Shown one piece after another: positions 26,935 to 37,588 of a stretch of 64,000 bases of DNA. A model generated the notes under the pieces. That model did no database searches, had not been told where the DNA came from, and worked only from the letters and a program-made list of their open reading frames with translations. Within the stretch, counting starts at the first letter, position 1. Each line of letters begins with the position of its first letter. This stretch comes from UBA2241 sp963777895 (GTDB lineage: Bacteria > Actinomycetota > Thermoleophilia > UBA2241), in assembly GCA_963777895.1 (NCBI GenBank), contig CAVZSF010000003.1, forward strand, positions 248,001 through 312,000, written 5' to 3'. Made by a program: the position numbers and the translations under genes.

Positions 26935-27775
26935 ACTCGATGAAGCCATGGCGGCGGCGCTCGCGCGGCTCGACCTGGCCCCCGCTGCGCGCGAGCTCTG
27001 GGCGGCGGCGCTCGACGCCGTGCGTCCTGCCCTCGCCGGGGCCGAGAAGGAGCCGCTGCTCGCCGCCCTCGAGGACGTGGCGCGCAACGCGGCGCTCACG
27101 GGGAGCAGAGGTGTGGAGAGCCTGCTCGATGCCGTGACGACGGGAGCGGAGGCCTTTCGTGCCGCCCTCGAGGAGCGCGGCGACCGCCCCGCCCTGGAGC
27201 GCCTTGCCGCGCTGCGTCGCGAGGCCCCGCTGAGCGTCGCATCCGGCTTCGTGGCGGGTCTCGAGGAGACGATGGAACGGCTCCGTCACGAGGTGACGGC
27301 GGCGTCCTCTGTCGACCCGGCTTCGGGCGCGCTGCGCGTGACCGAGACGCTCGACCGGCTGGCGCTCGAGGTCGAGCGTTGCCGCCGGATGGACCTTGCG
27401 CTCGGCGTGGCCGCCGTCAGCCTGCAGGAGGGCGGCGACGACGCGGCCTGTGAGCGGACGCAGGGCGCCGGTCACCTGCGCGTCGTCGCCAGCACGCTGC
27501 GCGAGCACATGCGGCGCTACGACGCCGTCGGCCGTACGGTGGACGGCGAGTTCCTGCTCGTGCTGCCGGATGTAAGCCGGCGCGGGCTCGGGGCGGTCGC
27601 CGAGCGCTTGCGTCACGAGCTCGCCGAGGAGTGCGACCCCGGGCTTCGCTGTTCGTTCGCGCTCGCCCATTACGACTACGTCGATCTGCCTGCTCCCGAG
27701 ATCGTCGCCACCGTCGTCCGCCGCGTCGCCACCATGAGAGCGGCGGGCGAGCCGGTGGGCTGGGTGGAGGGTTAG
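26912..27775 (+). CDS. Degenerate GGDEF-domain protein
   Basis: A 287-residue soluble protein. The N-terminal 130 residues are helical and Ala/Leu/Glu-rich with no family I recognise. The C-terminal part from about 133 follows the GGDEF fold: DPASGALRVTETLDRLALEV, then MRRYDAVGRTVDGEFLLVLP. The active-site signature GGDEF reads VDGEF, so diguanylate cyclase activity is doubtful. Such domains often act as GTP or c-di-GMP sensors instead. No EAL domain is present. The gene ends overlapping the convergent NUDIX gene by four bases. Confidence 0.75.
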   Translation: MAEAEKRRLDEAMAAALARLDLAPAARELWAAALDAVRPALAGAEKEPLLAALEDVARNAALTGSRGVESLLDAVTTGAEAFRAALEERGDRPALERLAALRREAPLSVASGFVAGLEETMERLRHEVTAASSVDPASGALRVTETLDRLALEVERCRRMDLALGVAAVSLQEGGDDAACERTQGAGHLRVVASTLREHMRRYDAVGRTVDGEFLLVLPDVSRRGLGAVAERLRHELAEECDPGLRCSFALAHYDYVDLPAPEIVATVVRRVATMRAAGEPVGWVEG

Positions 27776-28206
27776 TCCAGGGCGACGCCCAGGACGGCGG
27801 CCGCCTTCCGCACGATCTCGCGCTCGTTCGGATACGTCATCAGCCGCAGTGCCTCGCCTATCGCGACCCAGCGCGCTTCGCTGACCTCGTGGTCGTGATC
27901 GTCGGTGGACCCGCCCTGAGCGCGCACCAGGAAGTAGTGCACCGTCTTGTGGACGCGTCCCCCGCGTTCCTTCGAATAGAACCAGTAATCGATCGCGCCC
28001 AGTCTGTCTTCGACGACGCCCGCGATGCCGGTCTCCTCGGCGACCTCGCGGATGGCCGCTTGGGACTCGGTCTCGCCGCTTTCGACACCACCCTTGGGCA
28101 GGCCCCACACACGCCTGCCAACGGGGTTGATCAGGCAGACCTCGAGACGGTCGTCGTCGCGCACGACCACGCCGCCTGCGGATGTCGCTTCGCGGACTTT
28201 CGCCAT
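27772..28206 (-). CDS. NUDIX hydrolase
   Basis: A protein of about 144 residues from the ATG at 28206. The Nudix box is complete (GGVESGETESQAAIREVAEE followed by TGI), with the preceding VWGLPKGG and the N-terminal SAGGVVVRDDD strand. The type resembles diadenosine polyphosphate or mRNA-cap-like hydrolases of the small bacterial Ap4A/MutT group. The exact nucleotide is not predictable. It is divergent from the MMPL gene across a 54-base gap that carries a perfect palindrome. Confidence 0.92.
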   Translation of the reverse strand: MAKVREATSAGGVVVRDDDRLEVCLINPVGRRVWGLPKGGVESGETESQAAIREVAEETGIAGVVEDRLGAIDYWFYSKERGGRVHKTVHYFLVRAQGGSTDDHDHEVSEARWVAIGEALRLMTYPNEREIVRKAAAVLGVALD

Positions 28207-28216
28207 TTGAAGATGT

Positions 28217-28238
28217 GTACCCGGCGAGGACCGGGTAC
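28217..28238. promoter_or_regulatory. Palindrome in the divergent NUDIX-MMPL gap
   Basis: The arms GTACCCGG (28217-28224) and CCGGGTAC (28231-28238) pair perfectly around a six-base spacer. The site lies midway between two divergent starts at 28206 and 28261, where a repressor could control both genes. The MMPL start has TAGTAT at 28249-28254, so its transcript may be nearly leaderless. No regulator gene is adjacent to name the binding protein. Confidence 0.5.
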
Positions 28239-28260
28239 GTCCTGGCCGTAGTATATCGGC

Positions 28261-30592
28261 ATGTTCGCGGCCATCGGCCGGTCCTCGTACCGTCACAGAA
28301 AGCTCATCGTCGCCCTCTGGGCGGTGGCCTTCGCCGCCGGCGTCGTCGCCACCCTCAGCCTGACCGGCGTGCTCAAGGGCGGCGGCTTCACGCGCGCCGG
28401 CTCGCCGTCGCAGCAGGCGCAGCGCCTGATGCAGGAGAGGCTCGGTGCAGGTCCGACCCACCTGACGATCGTCTTCCGCAGCAGCCGCCTTGACGCGCGC
28501 GGCAACGCCTTCCGTGAGCTGGAAGCGCGGGCGCTGGCGCCGCTGCGGGCGGCGGGCCTTGCGGGTCTCACCGCCGTCGAGACGGCGGCCTCGACGGGCA
28601 GCAGCGACCTGATCTCGCGCGACGGCCACGAGTCCCTCGCCGTGCTGAGCTTCAACGCCACCCTGGAGGAGGTCCAAGGCGAGATCCCGCGCATCAAGGG
28701 TCTCGTGCGCTCACCGCAGCTCGAGACCTTCGTGACCGGCGAGCCCGCCGTCTACGACGACATCGCGGCGATCTCGGCCGAGGACCTGCGCAAGGCCGAG
28801 TCCTACACCCTGCCGATCGCCGTGCTCGTCCTGCTTCTGATCTTCGGGACCCTGGTCGCCGCCGCCCTGCCGGTCATCGGCGGCGGCGCCGCGGTGACCG
28901 TCACGCTCGGCGTGTTCTGGGCGCTGGGCCACGTCGTCGACCTCTCGATCTTCGCCATGAACTCGGCGACGCTGCTCGGCCTCGCCGTGGGCATCGATTA
29001 CTCGCTGTTCATGGTGGGCCGCTTCCGCGAGGAGCTCGCCGGGGGCAAGGACGTGGGGACGGCGGTGGAGGAGACGGTGCGGCACGCGGGCCGCTCGATC
29101 TTCTTCTCGGGAGCGGCCGTCCTCGTCGGCCTGCTCGGCCTCATGGCCATCCCCTATATGTCGATGCGCTCGATCGGCTTGGGCGGCTCGCTCGTCGTGC
29201 TCTTCTCGGTGCTCTCCGCCCTGACCCTGCTGCCGGCGCTCCTGGGCATGCTCGGGTCGCGGGTGAACGCGCTGCGCGTGTTCTGGCGCCCCGATCGTGA
29301 GGGCAGGTTCTGGCGGCGCTGGTCGAGCGCCGTGATGCGCCATCCCTGGCCGGTGCTCGTCGCCACCATCACGCTGGTCGTGGTGCTCGCCGCACCGGCC
29401 GTCCACCTTGCCGTGGACATCCCCGGCGCCACGTCGCTGCCGTCGGCGGCGGAGTCGCGCCGGGGGTACGACATACTGGTGCGCCAGTTCGACCCGTCGC
29501 GGCTGTCGCCCGTCGAGGTCCTCGTGACGTGGAAGGGCGATCCCGACCCGCTGTCGGCCGCCAATCTGGAGCGGTTGTCAGGGCTCGCCGGGGAGATCGC
29601 GGCGATGGACGGCGTGCAGGGCATCACCAGCGTGGCCACCGTGACGGGCGTGCCTGCGGCCGACCTGCCGCGCTTCTGGAAGGCGGTGCAGGCGGCCGGC
29701 GAGGGGACGGGCGCCGCGGGGACCGGCGCGACGGGAGGTGGTGCGCAGGGCGCCGGAGCGACGCAGGAGCCGTCCGGCGCCGCCGGGCTGCTGCAGGGCC
29801 TGCTGGGGCGCCGGCAGGTCGAAGGCGGCGCTGGCGCTCGCGCAGCGGACGACTGCGCCCGGCGTCGCCCTGCTGCGCGTCACGCCCGAGGCCCCACCGG
29901 CGTCCAGCGAAGCTCGCGACCTCAGCGTGCGCATCAGGGACATGAACCCGCCGGCCGGCACGGCCATCGCCGTGGCCGGCGTGCCGGCCGGCACGCACGA
30001 CTACATCCACACGCTCTACAGCTACTTCCCCTGGATCGTCCTCTTCGTGGTGGTCGTGACCGGCGCCGTCCTGCTCGTGCTGCTGCGCAGCGCGCTGCTG
30101 CCGCTCAAGGCGGTCATCGTCAACACGTTCTCGATCGCCGCCGCCTTCGGCGTGCTCGTCTGGATCTTCCAGGAGGGGCACCTCGAGGGGCCGCTCGGCT
30201 TCGACAGCACCGGCGCCGTCGAGGCCGACATCCCCATCCTGCTGTTCTGCACGGTGTTCGGTATCTCGATGGACTACGAGGTCTTTCTGCTGAGCCGCAT
30301 GCGCGAGGCCTGGCTCGAGACGCACGACAACCGCGAGAGCGTCGCCTTCGGCCTCGAGCGGACCGGGCGCATCATCACGAGCGCCGCGCTGATCATCGTG
30401 GTGGTGGCCGGCTCGTTCATGCTCACGTCGATCGTGATCACCAAGGCTCTCGGCGTTGGGCTGGCCGTCGCCGTCGCCCTCGACGCCACCGTCATACGCA
30501 TCCTGATGGTGCCGGCCGCGATGCGCCTGCTCGGAGGCTGGAACTGGTGGCTGCCGGACTGGGTGGACCGCCGCCTGCCGCACCTCGAGTAG
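28261..30592 (+). CDS. MMPL/RND-family lipid or drug exporter, one +1 frame break
   Basis: A large membrane protein of about 775 residues. It has an N-terminal helix, an extracellular domain, a first bundle of helices with NSATLLGLAVGIDYSLFMVG, and a repeat of this plan in the second half with LLFCTVFGISMDYEVFLLSR. The frame breaks at GAAGG near 29822-29824. Removing one A restores RRQVEAALALAQRTTAPGVA, and the second half then runs to 30592. The paired SMDY/GIDYS motifs carry the Asp-Tyr proton relay of MmpL transporters. The substrate is unknown; relatives export lipids, drugs or siderophores. Confidence 0.87.
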
Positions 30593-30647
30593 CAGCGGGT
30601 CGGGGCGGCCGCCACGCGACGGACGCCGTCACCGGCCTGCAGGTACG

Positions 30648-31935
30648 ATGAGCGGCATGGGACGGCTCACGGACAGTACGGCGCCGCTGCGCGAGCCCGA
30701 GTTCCGCAAGCTCTTCCTCGGGCAGGCGACGTCGATCGCCGGCTCGATGCTGACTCTCGTTGCGCTGCCCTTCGCCGTGCTGTCGATCGGCGGCACTGCG
30801 ACCGACATCGGCCTCGTGGAGGCGGCTTACGTGCTGCCGATGGCGATCGCCGTGACGGTCGGCGGCGTCTGGGCCGATCGTCTCGACCGTCGCAAGGTCA
30901 TGCTGGTCGTGGACCTGCTGCGCATGGTCCTCACCTTCGCGATCGCCGGGCTTCTTCTCGCCGAAGCTCCTGACCGTGCCGATGCTCGTTCTCTTCCAGA
31001 TCTCGCTGGGCCTGTGCGACGCCTTCTTCCGGCCGGCCTATACCGGTCTCGTGCCGCAGGTCGTGAGTGGGCCGCGCCTGCAGCAGGCGAACGCCCTGCA
31101 GGGCCTGGTCCAGAGCGGGTCGATCACGTTGGGGGCGGCGACCGGCGGACTGCTGGTCGCCGCCCTCGGCGCGGGTTGGGCGATCGCGATCGACGGCCTG
31201 ACCTTCCTGGTGAGCGCCTGGTTCCTGTGGCGGCTTCGTCCCTCCGCTGGGCCTGCCCGTGAGGTCGGGGTCGAGGGCAGCACGGAGCCGACCGGCTTCT
31301 TCACGGACCTGCGCCTGGGCTGGCGCGAGTTCACGAGCCATACGTGGCTGTGGGTCATGGTGGCGGGCGCCTCGGTCTTCTTGCTCGCCGTCGAGGCGCC
31401 CTTGAGCGTGCTCGGTCCGATCGTCGCCCGCGACTTCTACAACGGGGCGCGCACCTGGGGCTTCCTCGCCGCCGCCATGGGCCTCGGCCAGATCGCCGGC
31501 GGCCTCACCGCGCTGCACTGGCGTCCGCGCCGCCCCTTCCTCGTGCTGGGCGTCGGGTTCTCACTCACCGCGCTGCCGATGATCGCGCTCGCAGTGACGG
31601 GGCCGCTCTGGACGCTGTTCGGGTCGGCCGCCGTCCTCGGCGTCGTGTGGGGGATGTTCGACCCGTTCTGGCTGACGGCCATGCAGCGCGAGATCCCGCC
31701 CGACATGATCTCTCGCGTCTCGTCCTACGACTACCTGGGCTCGCTCATGTTCTACCCACTCGGTCTTGCCGTCGCCGGGCCGCTCGCCGACGCCATCGGG
31801 ATCTCGACGACCCTGTGGATCGGGGCTGGGGTCGGCGTCGGCGTGAGCGTCTTCTGGCTCAGCTGGAAGGACGTGCGCGGCGTGCACGAGCTCGGGCCGC
31901 CGGCGAGCCGTGAGGTCGCCGCGCAGGAGACTTGA
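30648..31935 (+). CDS. MFS exporter (MFS_3/EntS-like), one +1 frame break
   Basis: The N-terminal part (to about 100 residues) has the start of an MFS_3 transporter: FRKLFLGQATSIAGSMLTL, the A-motif GGVWADRLDRRKVML and helix 3. The frame breaks near the CTT at 30951-30953. The +1 frame goes on with FFSPKLLTVPMLVLF, the helix 4-5 region FRPAYTGLVPQVV and all later helices to 31935. One gene of about 428 residues is inferred. It exports a small molecule, perhaps a siderophore or drug. It follows the MMPL gene by 55 bases on the same strand. Confidence 0.85.
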
Positions 31936-31970
31936 TCGGGGCGCGCCGGCCGCGACGCCGACGAACCCGC

Positions 31971-33801
31971 CTAGAACGCCTGGCCCGTCTCCTGCCACTC
32001 CCGGTAGAGGGCCGCATAACGCCCGTCGCCGGACACGAGCTGGTCGTGCGTGCCGCGCTCGACGATGCGGCCGTCGTCGACCACGAGGATCTCGTCGGCG
32101 TAGCGCACCGTGCTCAGGCGATGGGCCACGATCACGCTGGTGCGGCCGCTGAAGAGGACCTCCATGGCGCGCTCGATGCGGCGCTCGCTCTCGGCGTCGA
32201 CGCTCGACGTGGCCTCGTCGAGGATGAGGATGCGCGGGTCGGCGAGCAGCGCCCGGGCGAAGCTGATGAGCTGCCGCTGCCCGGTCGAGAGCGCCGACCC
32301 GCCCTCCTGCACCTCGGTCTCGTAGCCGTCCGGCAATGACTCGACGAAGTCGTGCACGCCGACGATGCGGGCCACGCGCTTGACCTCGTCCTCGCTCGCC
32401 GTCGGCCGCGCGAAGCGGATGTTGTCGAGCACCGAGCCGCTGAAGAGGAAGGCCTCCTGCGGCACCACGGCGAGCTGGTCGCGGAGCGAGTGCTGGGTGA
32501 CGTCGCGCAGGTCGTGGCCGTCGATCAGGACGGCGCCCTCGGTGGGGTCGTAGAAGCGGGCAAGCAGCTTGATGATGGTCGACTTGCCCGCCCCGGTCGC
32601 CCCGACGAGGGCGATCGTCGCTGCCGGACGGCAGCTCGAAGTCGATGTCGTGCAGCACCGGCGGCCCGCCGCCGTAGGCGAACGTGACGTCGCGGAACTC
32701 GACCTTCCCGCCCACCTCCGGCAGCGCCACCGCGTCGGGCGCGTCCAGCATGTCGGGCGCGGTGTCGAGCACCGTGTAGATCTTCTGCACCGCGGCCATC
32801 GACGACTGGAAGGTGTTGTAGAGCTGCGAGAGCTGCTGCAGTGGGTCGAAGAAGCTCGACAGGTAGCCGATGAACGCGACCAGGACGCCGACCTGGAGTG
32901 CTTCGCCGGTCACAAGCGACCCGCCGTACCAGAGGACGATCACCAGGGCGCTCGCCGACATGAACTCGACGAAGGGGAAGTAGAGGCCGCTCTGCACCAC
33001 CGTCCGGTAGTTGACGTCGCGATAGGCGGCGTTGGCAATGTCGAGCTGCTCGTAGTCGCTCTGCTCTCGCCGGAAGGCCTTGAGGACGCGCACCCCTGAG
33101 ATCGATTCCTGCAGGTGCGCGCTCACGTCGCCGATGCGGTTGCGGACCAGCGCGTACGAGCGCGCCGACTGCGCGCGGAAGACCAGTGTCGCGGCGATCA
33201 GGAAGGGCATGATGGCGAGCGTCGCGAGTGCGAGGCGCCAGTCGAGGATGAAGAGGAAGACGATGGCGCCGACGAAGGTGAGCGAGTTCGTCACCAGGGA
33301 CGTGACGCCGTCGGTGACGAGCTGGTCGAGGGCGTCGATGTCGTTGGTCAGGCGACTCACGATCCAGCCCGTCTTCTGACGGCTGAAGAAGTCCAGGGAG
33401 AGCTTCTGGATGTGCTCGAAAAGGTCGCGCCGGAGGTCGTAGATGACGTGCTCGCCGACCCAGCTCGTCAGGTAGGTCTGCAGGTAGCTCGCGCCCAGGT
33501 TGATCGCGCTGACGGCGATGAACGCGACGATGACCCAGCTGAGGACGGTGAGGTCGTTCTGGCTGATGCCGCTGTCGATGCCGACCTTGATCAGGTAGGG
33601 GACGGCGAGGCTGCTCAGGGTGACGACGATCATGGCGGCGACACTCAGGACGGCGCGGCGGCGGTACGGGTAGGCGAGGCGCGCGAGCCGGGCGAGCTTG
33701 AGCTCGCGCGCCAGGTGCACGAAGGCGCGCCAGCCGCGCAGCTCCTCGGCGGAGGCGCCGCTGCCGTGCGGGCCGGCGGCGTGGCGGGACGACATGGCCA
33801 T
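31971..33801 (-). CDS. ABC exporter half-transporter with consensus ATPase site, one +1 frame break
   Basis: A type IV ABC exporter of about 610 residues. It has six membrane helices (from AVLSVAAMIVVTLSSLAVPY) and an ABC domain. The frame breaks within 32624-32631, just before Walker A. Zero frame ends well-formed at DIDFELP, and the +1 frame opens with ATIALVGATGAGKSTIIKLL. It then goes on with the Q-loop VVPQEAFLFSG, signature ALSTGQRQL and Walker B ILILDEATSSVD. The catalytic Glu is present. The start at 33801 overlaps the stop of the other half-transporter, so the two form a heterodimer of the LmrCD/BmrCD kind. Confidence 0.88.
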
Positions 33802-35676
33802 CAGGCCTCGCCTCCCGCCGCGGGCCGCACCCGGCGGCGTCCGTCGCCGTCGCGGCCATCGCGTCCGGCCGGCTGGCCGTTGCCGTCCGCGTCCGCGCGA
33901 CCGCCCTGTCCGTTGTCCACCTCGACGTCGTCCAGCACCTCGCCGAGTTCTTCCGCACGGCCGAACATCCTGGCGTAGAGCGTCGCCCCGCGCATGAGCT
34001 CGGCGTGCGTGCCGCGCTCGACGATGCGTCCCTTGTCGAGCACGACGATCTCTTCGGCCAGCGAGATGGTTGAGGGCCGGTGGGCGATGATGAACGTGGT
34101 CCGGCCCTTCATGACCTCCGCCAGGGCGGCGCGGATCTTGAACTCGGTCTCGACGTCCACGCTCGAGGTCGCGTCGTCGAGGATGAGGATGCGTGGGTCC
34201 ATCACGAGGGCCCGCGCGATGGCGATGCGCTGGCGCTGCCCGCCGCTGAGCGTGAAGCCGCGCTCGCCGACGACCGTCGCGTAGCCCTCGGGGAGGGCTC
34301 CGATGAAGTCGTCGGCCTGCGCGGCCTGCGCCGCCGCCCGGACTTCCTCGTCCGTTGCCTCCGGGCGGCCGAAGCGGATGTTCTCGGCGATCGATGTCGA
34401 GAAGAGGAAGGGGTCCTGGGTGACGATGCCGATGTGGCCGCGCAGGTCGGCGAGCTGGAGGTCGCGCACGTCCTGCCCGTCGACGAGGACCCGCCCGGCG
34501 CTGGTGTCGTAGAAGCGCGGGATGAGGTTGGTCAAGGTCGTCTTGCCGCAGCCGGTGTGACCGACGAGGGCGACCGTGCGACCGGCCGGGACCTCGAGGC
34601 TCACAGCCTCGAGCACCGGCCGGTCGACGTAGCTGAAGTACACGTCGTCGAAGACGACCTCGCCGGCGGGCGGCCCGCCGTCCGGGCCGCGCAGCGGCCG
34701 CGCGTCGGGCCGCTCCTCCATCTCGAGGGGCGCGTCGAGGAGCTCGTACACGCGGTTGCCGCTGGCGATGGCGCGCTGCATCAGGCCGGTGAGCCAGCCG
34801 ATGACCTGCGCGGGATAGATGAACATCAGCAGGTAGCTGTAGAAGGCGACGAGGCTGCCCAGCGTCATCTGTCCGTCGATCACCTGACGGCCGCCGTAGA
34901 AGAGCAGCACGGCGATCGCCATGTTCGGGATGAAGGCGATGAGCGGGATGTAGAGGGCGCGGATACGGGCCGCCGCCACGCTCGCCTGGAAGACGCGCAG
35001 GCTGCGTTCGCTGAACTTCTCGAGCTCGTCGTCCTCGCGCGCGAAGATGCGCACGATGCGGCTGCCGACGACGTTCTCTTCCGCCGCCTCCGTGACGTCC
35101 GCGATCTTCTGCTGGACGTCCTGGAGGATCGGCCGGAGGCGCCTGCTGAAGCGTAGCGTCGCGGCCAGCAGGGCAGGCAGGAAGGCCATCGAGATGAGCG
35201 CCAGCTTCCAGTCGATCACGAAGAGCAGCACGACGACCGCGACCATCATGACGATGTTGGTGGCGAAGAAGACGAGGCCGTAGCCGAGGAACATGCGCAC
35301 GTTCTGGACGTCGCTCATGGCGCGCGACATGAGCTGCCCGGTCGCCCAGCGGTCGAAGTAGCTCGCCGGCTGCCGCAGGAGGTGCGCCCAGAGGCGGTTG
35401 CGCAGGTCGTACTCGATGCCGAGGCTCGCCTTGCCCGTCGTGAGACGCCGTCCGACGGCGACGACGAGGCGGACGACGGCGATGCCCAGCAAGGCGAGCC
35501 CGTACATCACGAGCAGATTGGTGCTCGCCGCCGATGAGGACCTTGTCGATGACCTGCTGCGTGATGCGCGGCACGACCAGGCTCAGCCCCATCTGGACGA
35601 AGGCGAGCACGAAGCCGGCGATGGTGAGCCACTTGTAGTCGCCGAGCAGCTTGGTGATCCGCCAGAAGGTCTTCAC
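33801..35676 (-). CDS. ABC exporter half-transporter with degenerate ATPase site, one +1 frame break
   Basis: It begins at GTG 35676 with WRITKLLGDYKWLTIAGFVL. The frame breaks within 35526-35533 after QQVIDKVLIG, and the +1 frame continues STNLLVMYGLALLG to the end. The ABC domain has Walker A GHTGCGKTTL, Q-loop VTQDPFLFSTS, signature TLSGGQRQR and Walker B ILILDDATSSVD. Asp stands where the catalytic Glu should be, which is the usual mark of the degenerate subunit in heterodimeric exporters. The C-terminus is a Gly/Asp/Arg-rich tail. It is translated just ahead of its partner. Confidence 0.88.
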
Positions 35677-35816
35677 GAGGCCAAGCTTACCCGGCCGCTA
35701 ACCGGGCCTCCGCCGCCGCGCGCGACGCGGGCATGTTGCACCGTCGTGCCCGCGCCTTGCTCGGCGGAGATAGCCGCATGGTAGTCTCGTTTGCCTTGGA
35801 CCCTCAGGAGGACGCG

Positions 35817-36693
35817 ATGGGCGAGGGCTACGGAGCGCAGGGGATGGTCGGGCGCCTGCGGCGCGTGGTGATGCGGCGGCCCGACGAAGCGATGGCCGCC
35901 GCCGACCCGGCGCGCTGGCACTACACGGCGCCCGTCGACCTCGCCGAGGCTCAGGCCGCCCACGACGCGCTTCGCTGCCGTGCTGCGCGGCTGGGACGTC
36001 GAGGTGCTCTACCACGACGCGCTCCTGCCCGAGCACGCCGACAGCGTCTTCGTCTTCGACCCCGTGCTGGTGACGGACGCCGGCACGCTCGTCCTGCGCA
36101 TGGGGAAGGCGCTGCGCCGCGGCGAGGAGGAGCCTCTGGCCGCGGCGCTCGAGCGTTTCGGCGTGCCGGTCCTCGCTCGCCTCGAGGGCGACGCCACCTG
36201 CGAGGGCGGCGACACGCTGTGGCTCGACCACGACACGCTCGCCGTGGGTCGCGGCTTCCGCACGAACGCCGAGGCCGTGCGCCAGCTGCGGACGCTGCTG
36301 GCGCCGCTCGGCGTCACCGTGCTCGACTACGACCTGCCGTTCTTCACCGGTCCGGAGGCGTGCCTCCATCTGCTCTCGCTGATCAGCCCCGTGGACGTCG
36401 ACTTGGCCGTCGCCTATCCGCCGCTGATGCCCACGGCGTTCTGGACCGAGCTGCGGCGGCGCGGCGTGCGCCTGCTCGAGGTGCCCGAGGACGAGTTCCT
36501 GCACACGCAGGCGACCAACGTGCTGGCCGTCGCGCCGCGGCGCTGCGTCATGCTGGACGGCAGCCCGGTGACGCAGGCCCTCCTCGAGGAGGCCGGCTGC
36601 GAGGTCGTGACCTTCCCCGGCGCGCCGCTCTCGCTCAAAGCCGAGGGCGGCCCGACCTGCCTGACGCGGCCCATCCTGCGCGACTTGCGGTAG
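35817..36693 (+). CDS. Amidinotransferase/dimethylargininase-family protein, one +1 frame break
   Basis: The start at 35817 has AGGAGG five bases upstream. The N-terminal strand RLRRVVMRRPDEAM leads to the break at the CTT at 35970-35972. Removing one T gives HDALAAVLRGWDVEVLY and an open frame to 36693. The arginine-modifying fold is shown by CEGGDTLWLDHDTLAVGRGF, the catalytic His region CLHLLSLISPVD and the catalytic Cys near the end (GGPTCLTRPIL). Members hydrolyse arginine, dimethylarginine or transfer amidino groups. The pattern is closest to the DDAH/arginine deiminase-related type, but the substrate is not certain. Confidence 0.83.
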
Positions 36694-36721
36694 GCCGGTA
36701 GAAGCCGGCCGGGGGGACCGC

Positions 36722-37588
36722 TTAGGCGTCCTCGCGCTCGTGGCCGTGCGCGACGGCAGGGTCAGACCCAGGGCCGTGCGCATGGGGATGCCGATGGGCC
36801 GTGACGGCATGGCGGTGCGCGTGCTCGTGGATGAGGTTCACCGAGAGCAGCAGGTCGCGCTGCGCCAGGATCTCGTCGGGCGTGCCGTCGGCGACCACGC
36901 TGTGCCCCTCTGACAGGACGACGAGGCGGTCGGCCGCTTCCGCCGCAGCCGTGAGGTCGTGCGTGGCCATCACCACGGTACGTCCCTCACGCTTCCAGTC
37001 CTCGAGCACGGAAAGGAGCCACACCTGGCTGCGCGGATCGAGCGCCCCGGTGGGCTCGTCGAGCAGCACCACGTGGGGCTCCATGGTGATCACCGACGCG
37101 ATCGCGACGCGCTTCTTCTCGCCGCCCGAGAGCGTGTACGGTGGCCGCTCGAGCAGACCCTCGATGCGGAGGTGACGAGCCACGTCGTCCACCCGGCGCC
37201 GGACCTCGTCCTCGGGCAGCCCCAGTTGCAGGGGGCCGAAGGCCAGCTCGTCGAGGACGCTGGAGCAGAAGAGCTGCACGTCGGCCTCCTGGAAAACGAA
37301 GCCGACGCGCGAGCGGAACTCACGGCGGAAGGCGGGTTCCTCAAGGGCCGCCTCCGTGAGCCGCGCCCCGAAGGCCATGACCTCGCCCTCGGTGGGGAAC
37401 ACGAGGCCGTCGAGGATCTTGAGCAGCGTAGACTTGCCGGAGCCGTTGGCGCCCACGATGGCGACGTGCCTGCCGCACTCGATGGCCAGGTCGACAGCGG
37501 CGAGCGCGGTGGCGCCGCCGCGATACTCGTGGCGCACGCCCCGGAGGATGAAATCGGCGACGGCCGAGGCAGGACCGGTGTCGCTCAC
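36722..37588 (-). CDS. Cobalt/nickel ECF transporter ATPase (CbiO/NikO)
   Basis: About 288 residues from the GTG at 37588, which overlaps the CbiQ stop. The ABC domain is complete: Walker A GANGSGKSTLL, Q-loop VFQEADVQLFC, signature TLSGGEKKR and Walker B VVLLDEPTGALD. The last 45 residues are rich in His (HEHAHRHAVTAHRHPHAHG), which supports a nickel or cobalt system. It energises the CbiQ-CbiM module encoded upstream and is the last gene of that operon. Confidence 0.92.
   Translation of the reverse strand: MSDTGPASAVADFILRGVRHEYRGGATALAAVDLAIECGRHVAIVGANGSGKSTLLKILDGLVFPTEGEVMAFGARLTEAALEEPAFRREFRSRVGFVFQEADVQLFCSSVLDELAFGPLQLGLPEDEVRRRVDDVARHLRIEGLLERPPYTLSGGEKKRVAIASVITMEPHVVLLDEPTGALDPRSQVWLLSVLEDWKREGRTVVMATHDLTAAAEAADRLVVLSEGHSVVADGTPDEILAQRDLLLSVNLIHEHAHRHAVTAHRHPHAHGPGSDPAVAHGHEREDA

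Noticed and set aside
34080..35156. A 358-codon plus-strand open frame inside the ABC exporter region
   Set aside because: It is antisense to a well-supported ABC domain, and its protein shows only the Asp/Glu/Val/Ala-rich composition of such shadows.
20971..35972. Programmed +1 ribosomal frameshifting at CTT codons
   Set aside because: Four plus-strand breaks do have CTT as the zero-frame codon. But other breaks show AAG in the gene strand, three lack the triplet, and CTT is read normally as Leu elsewhere, for example in rsmG and the GT4 gene. A base insertion explains all cases more simply.
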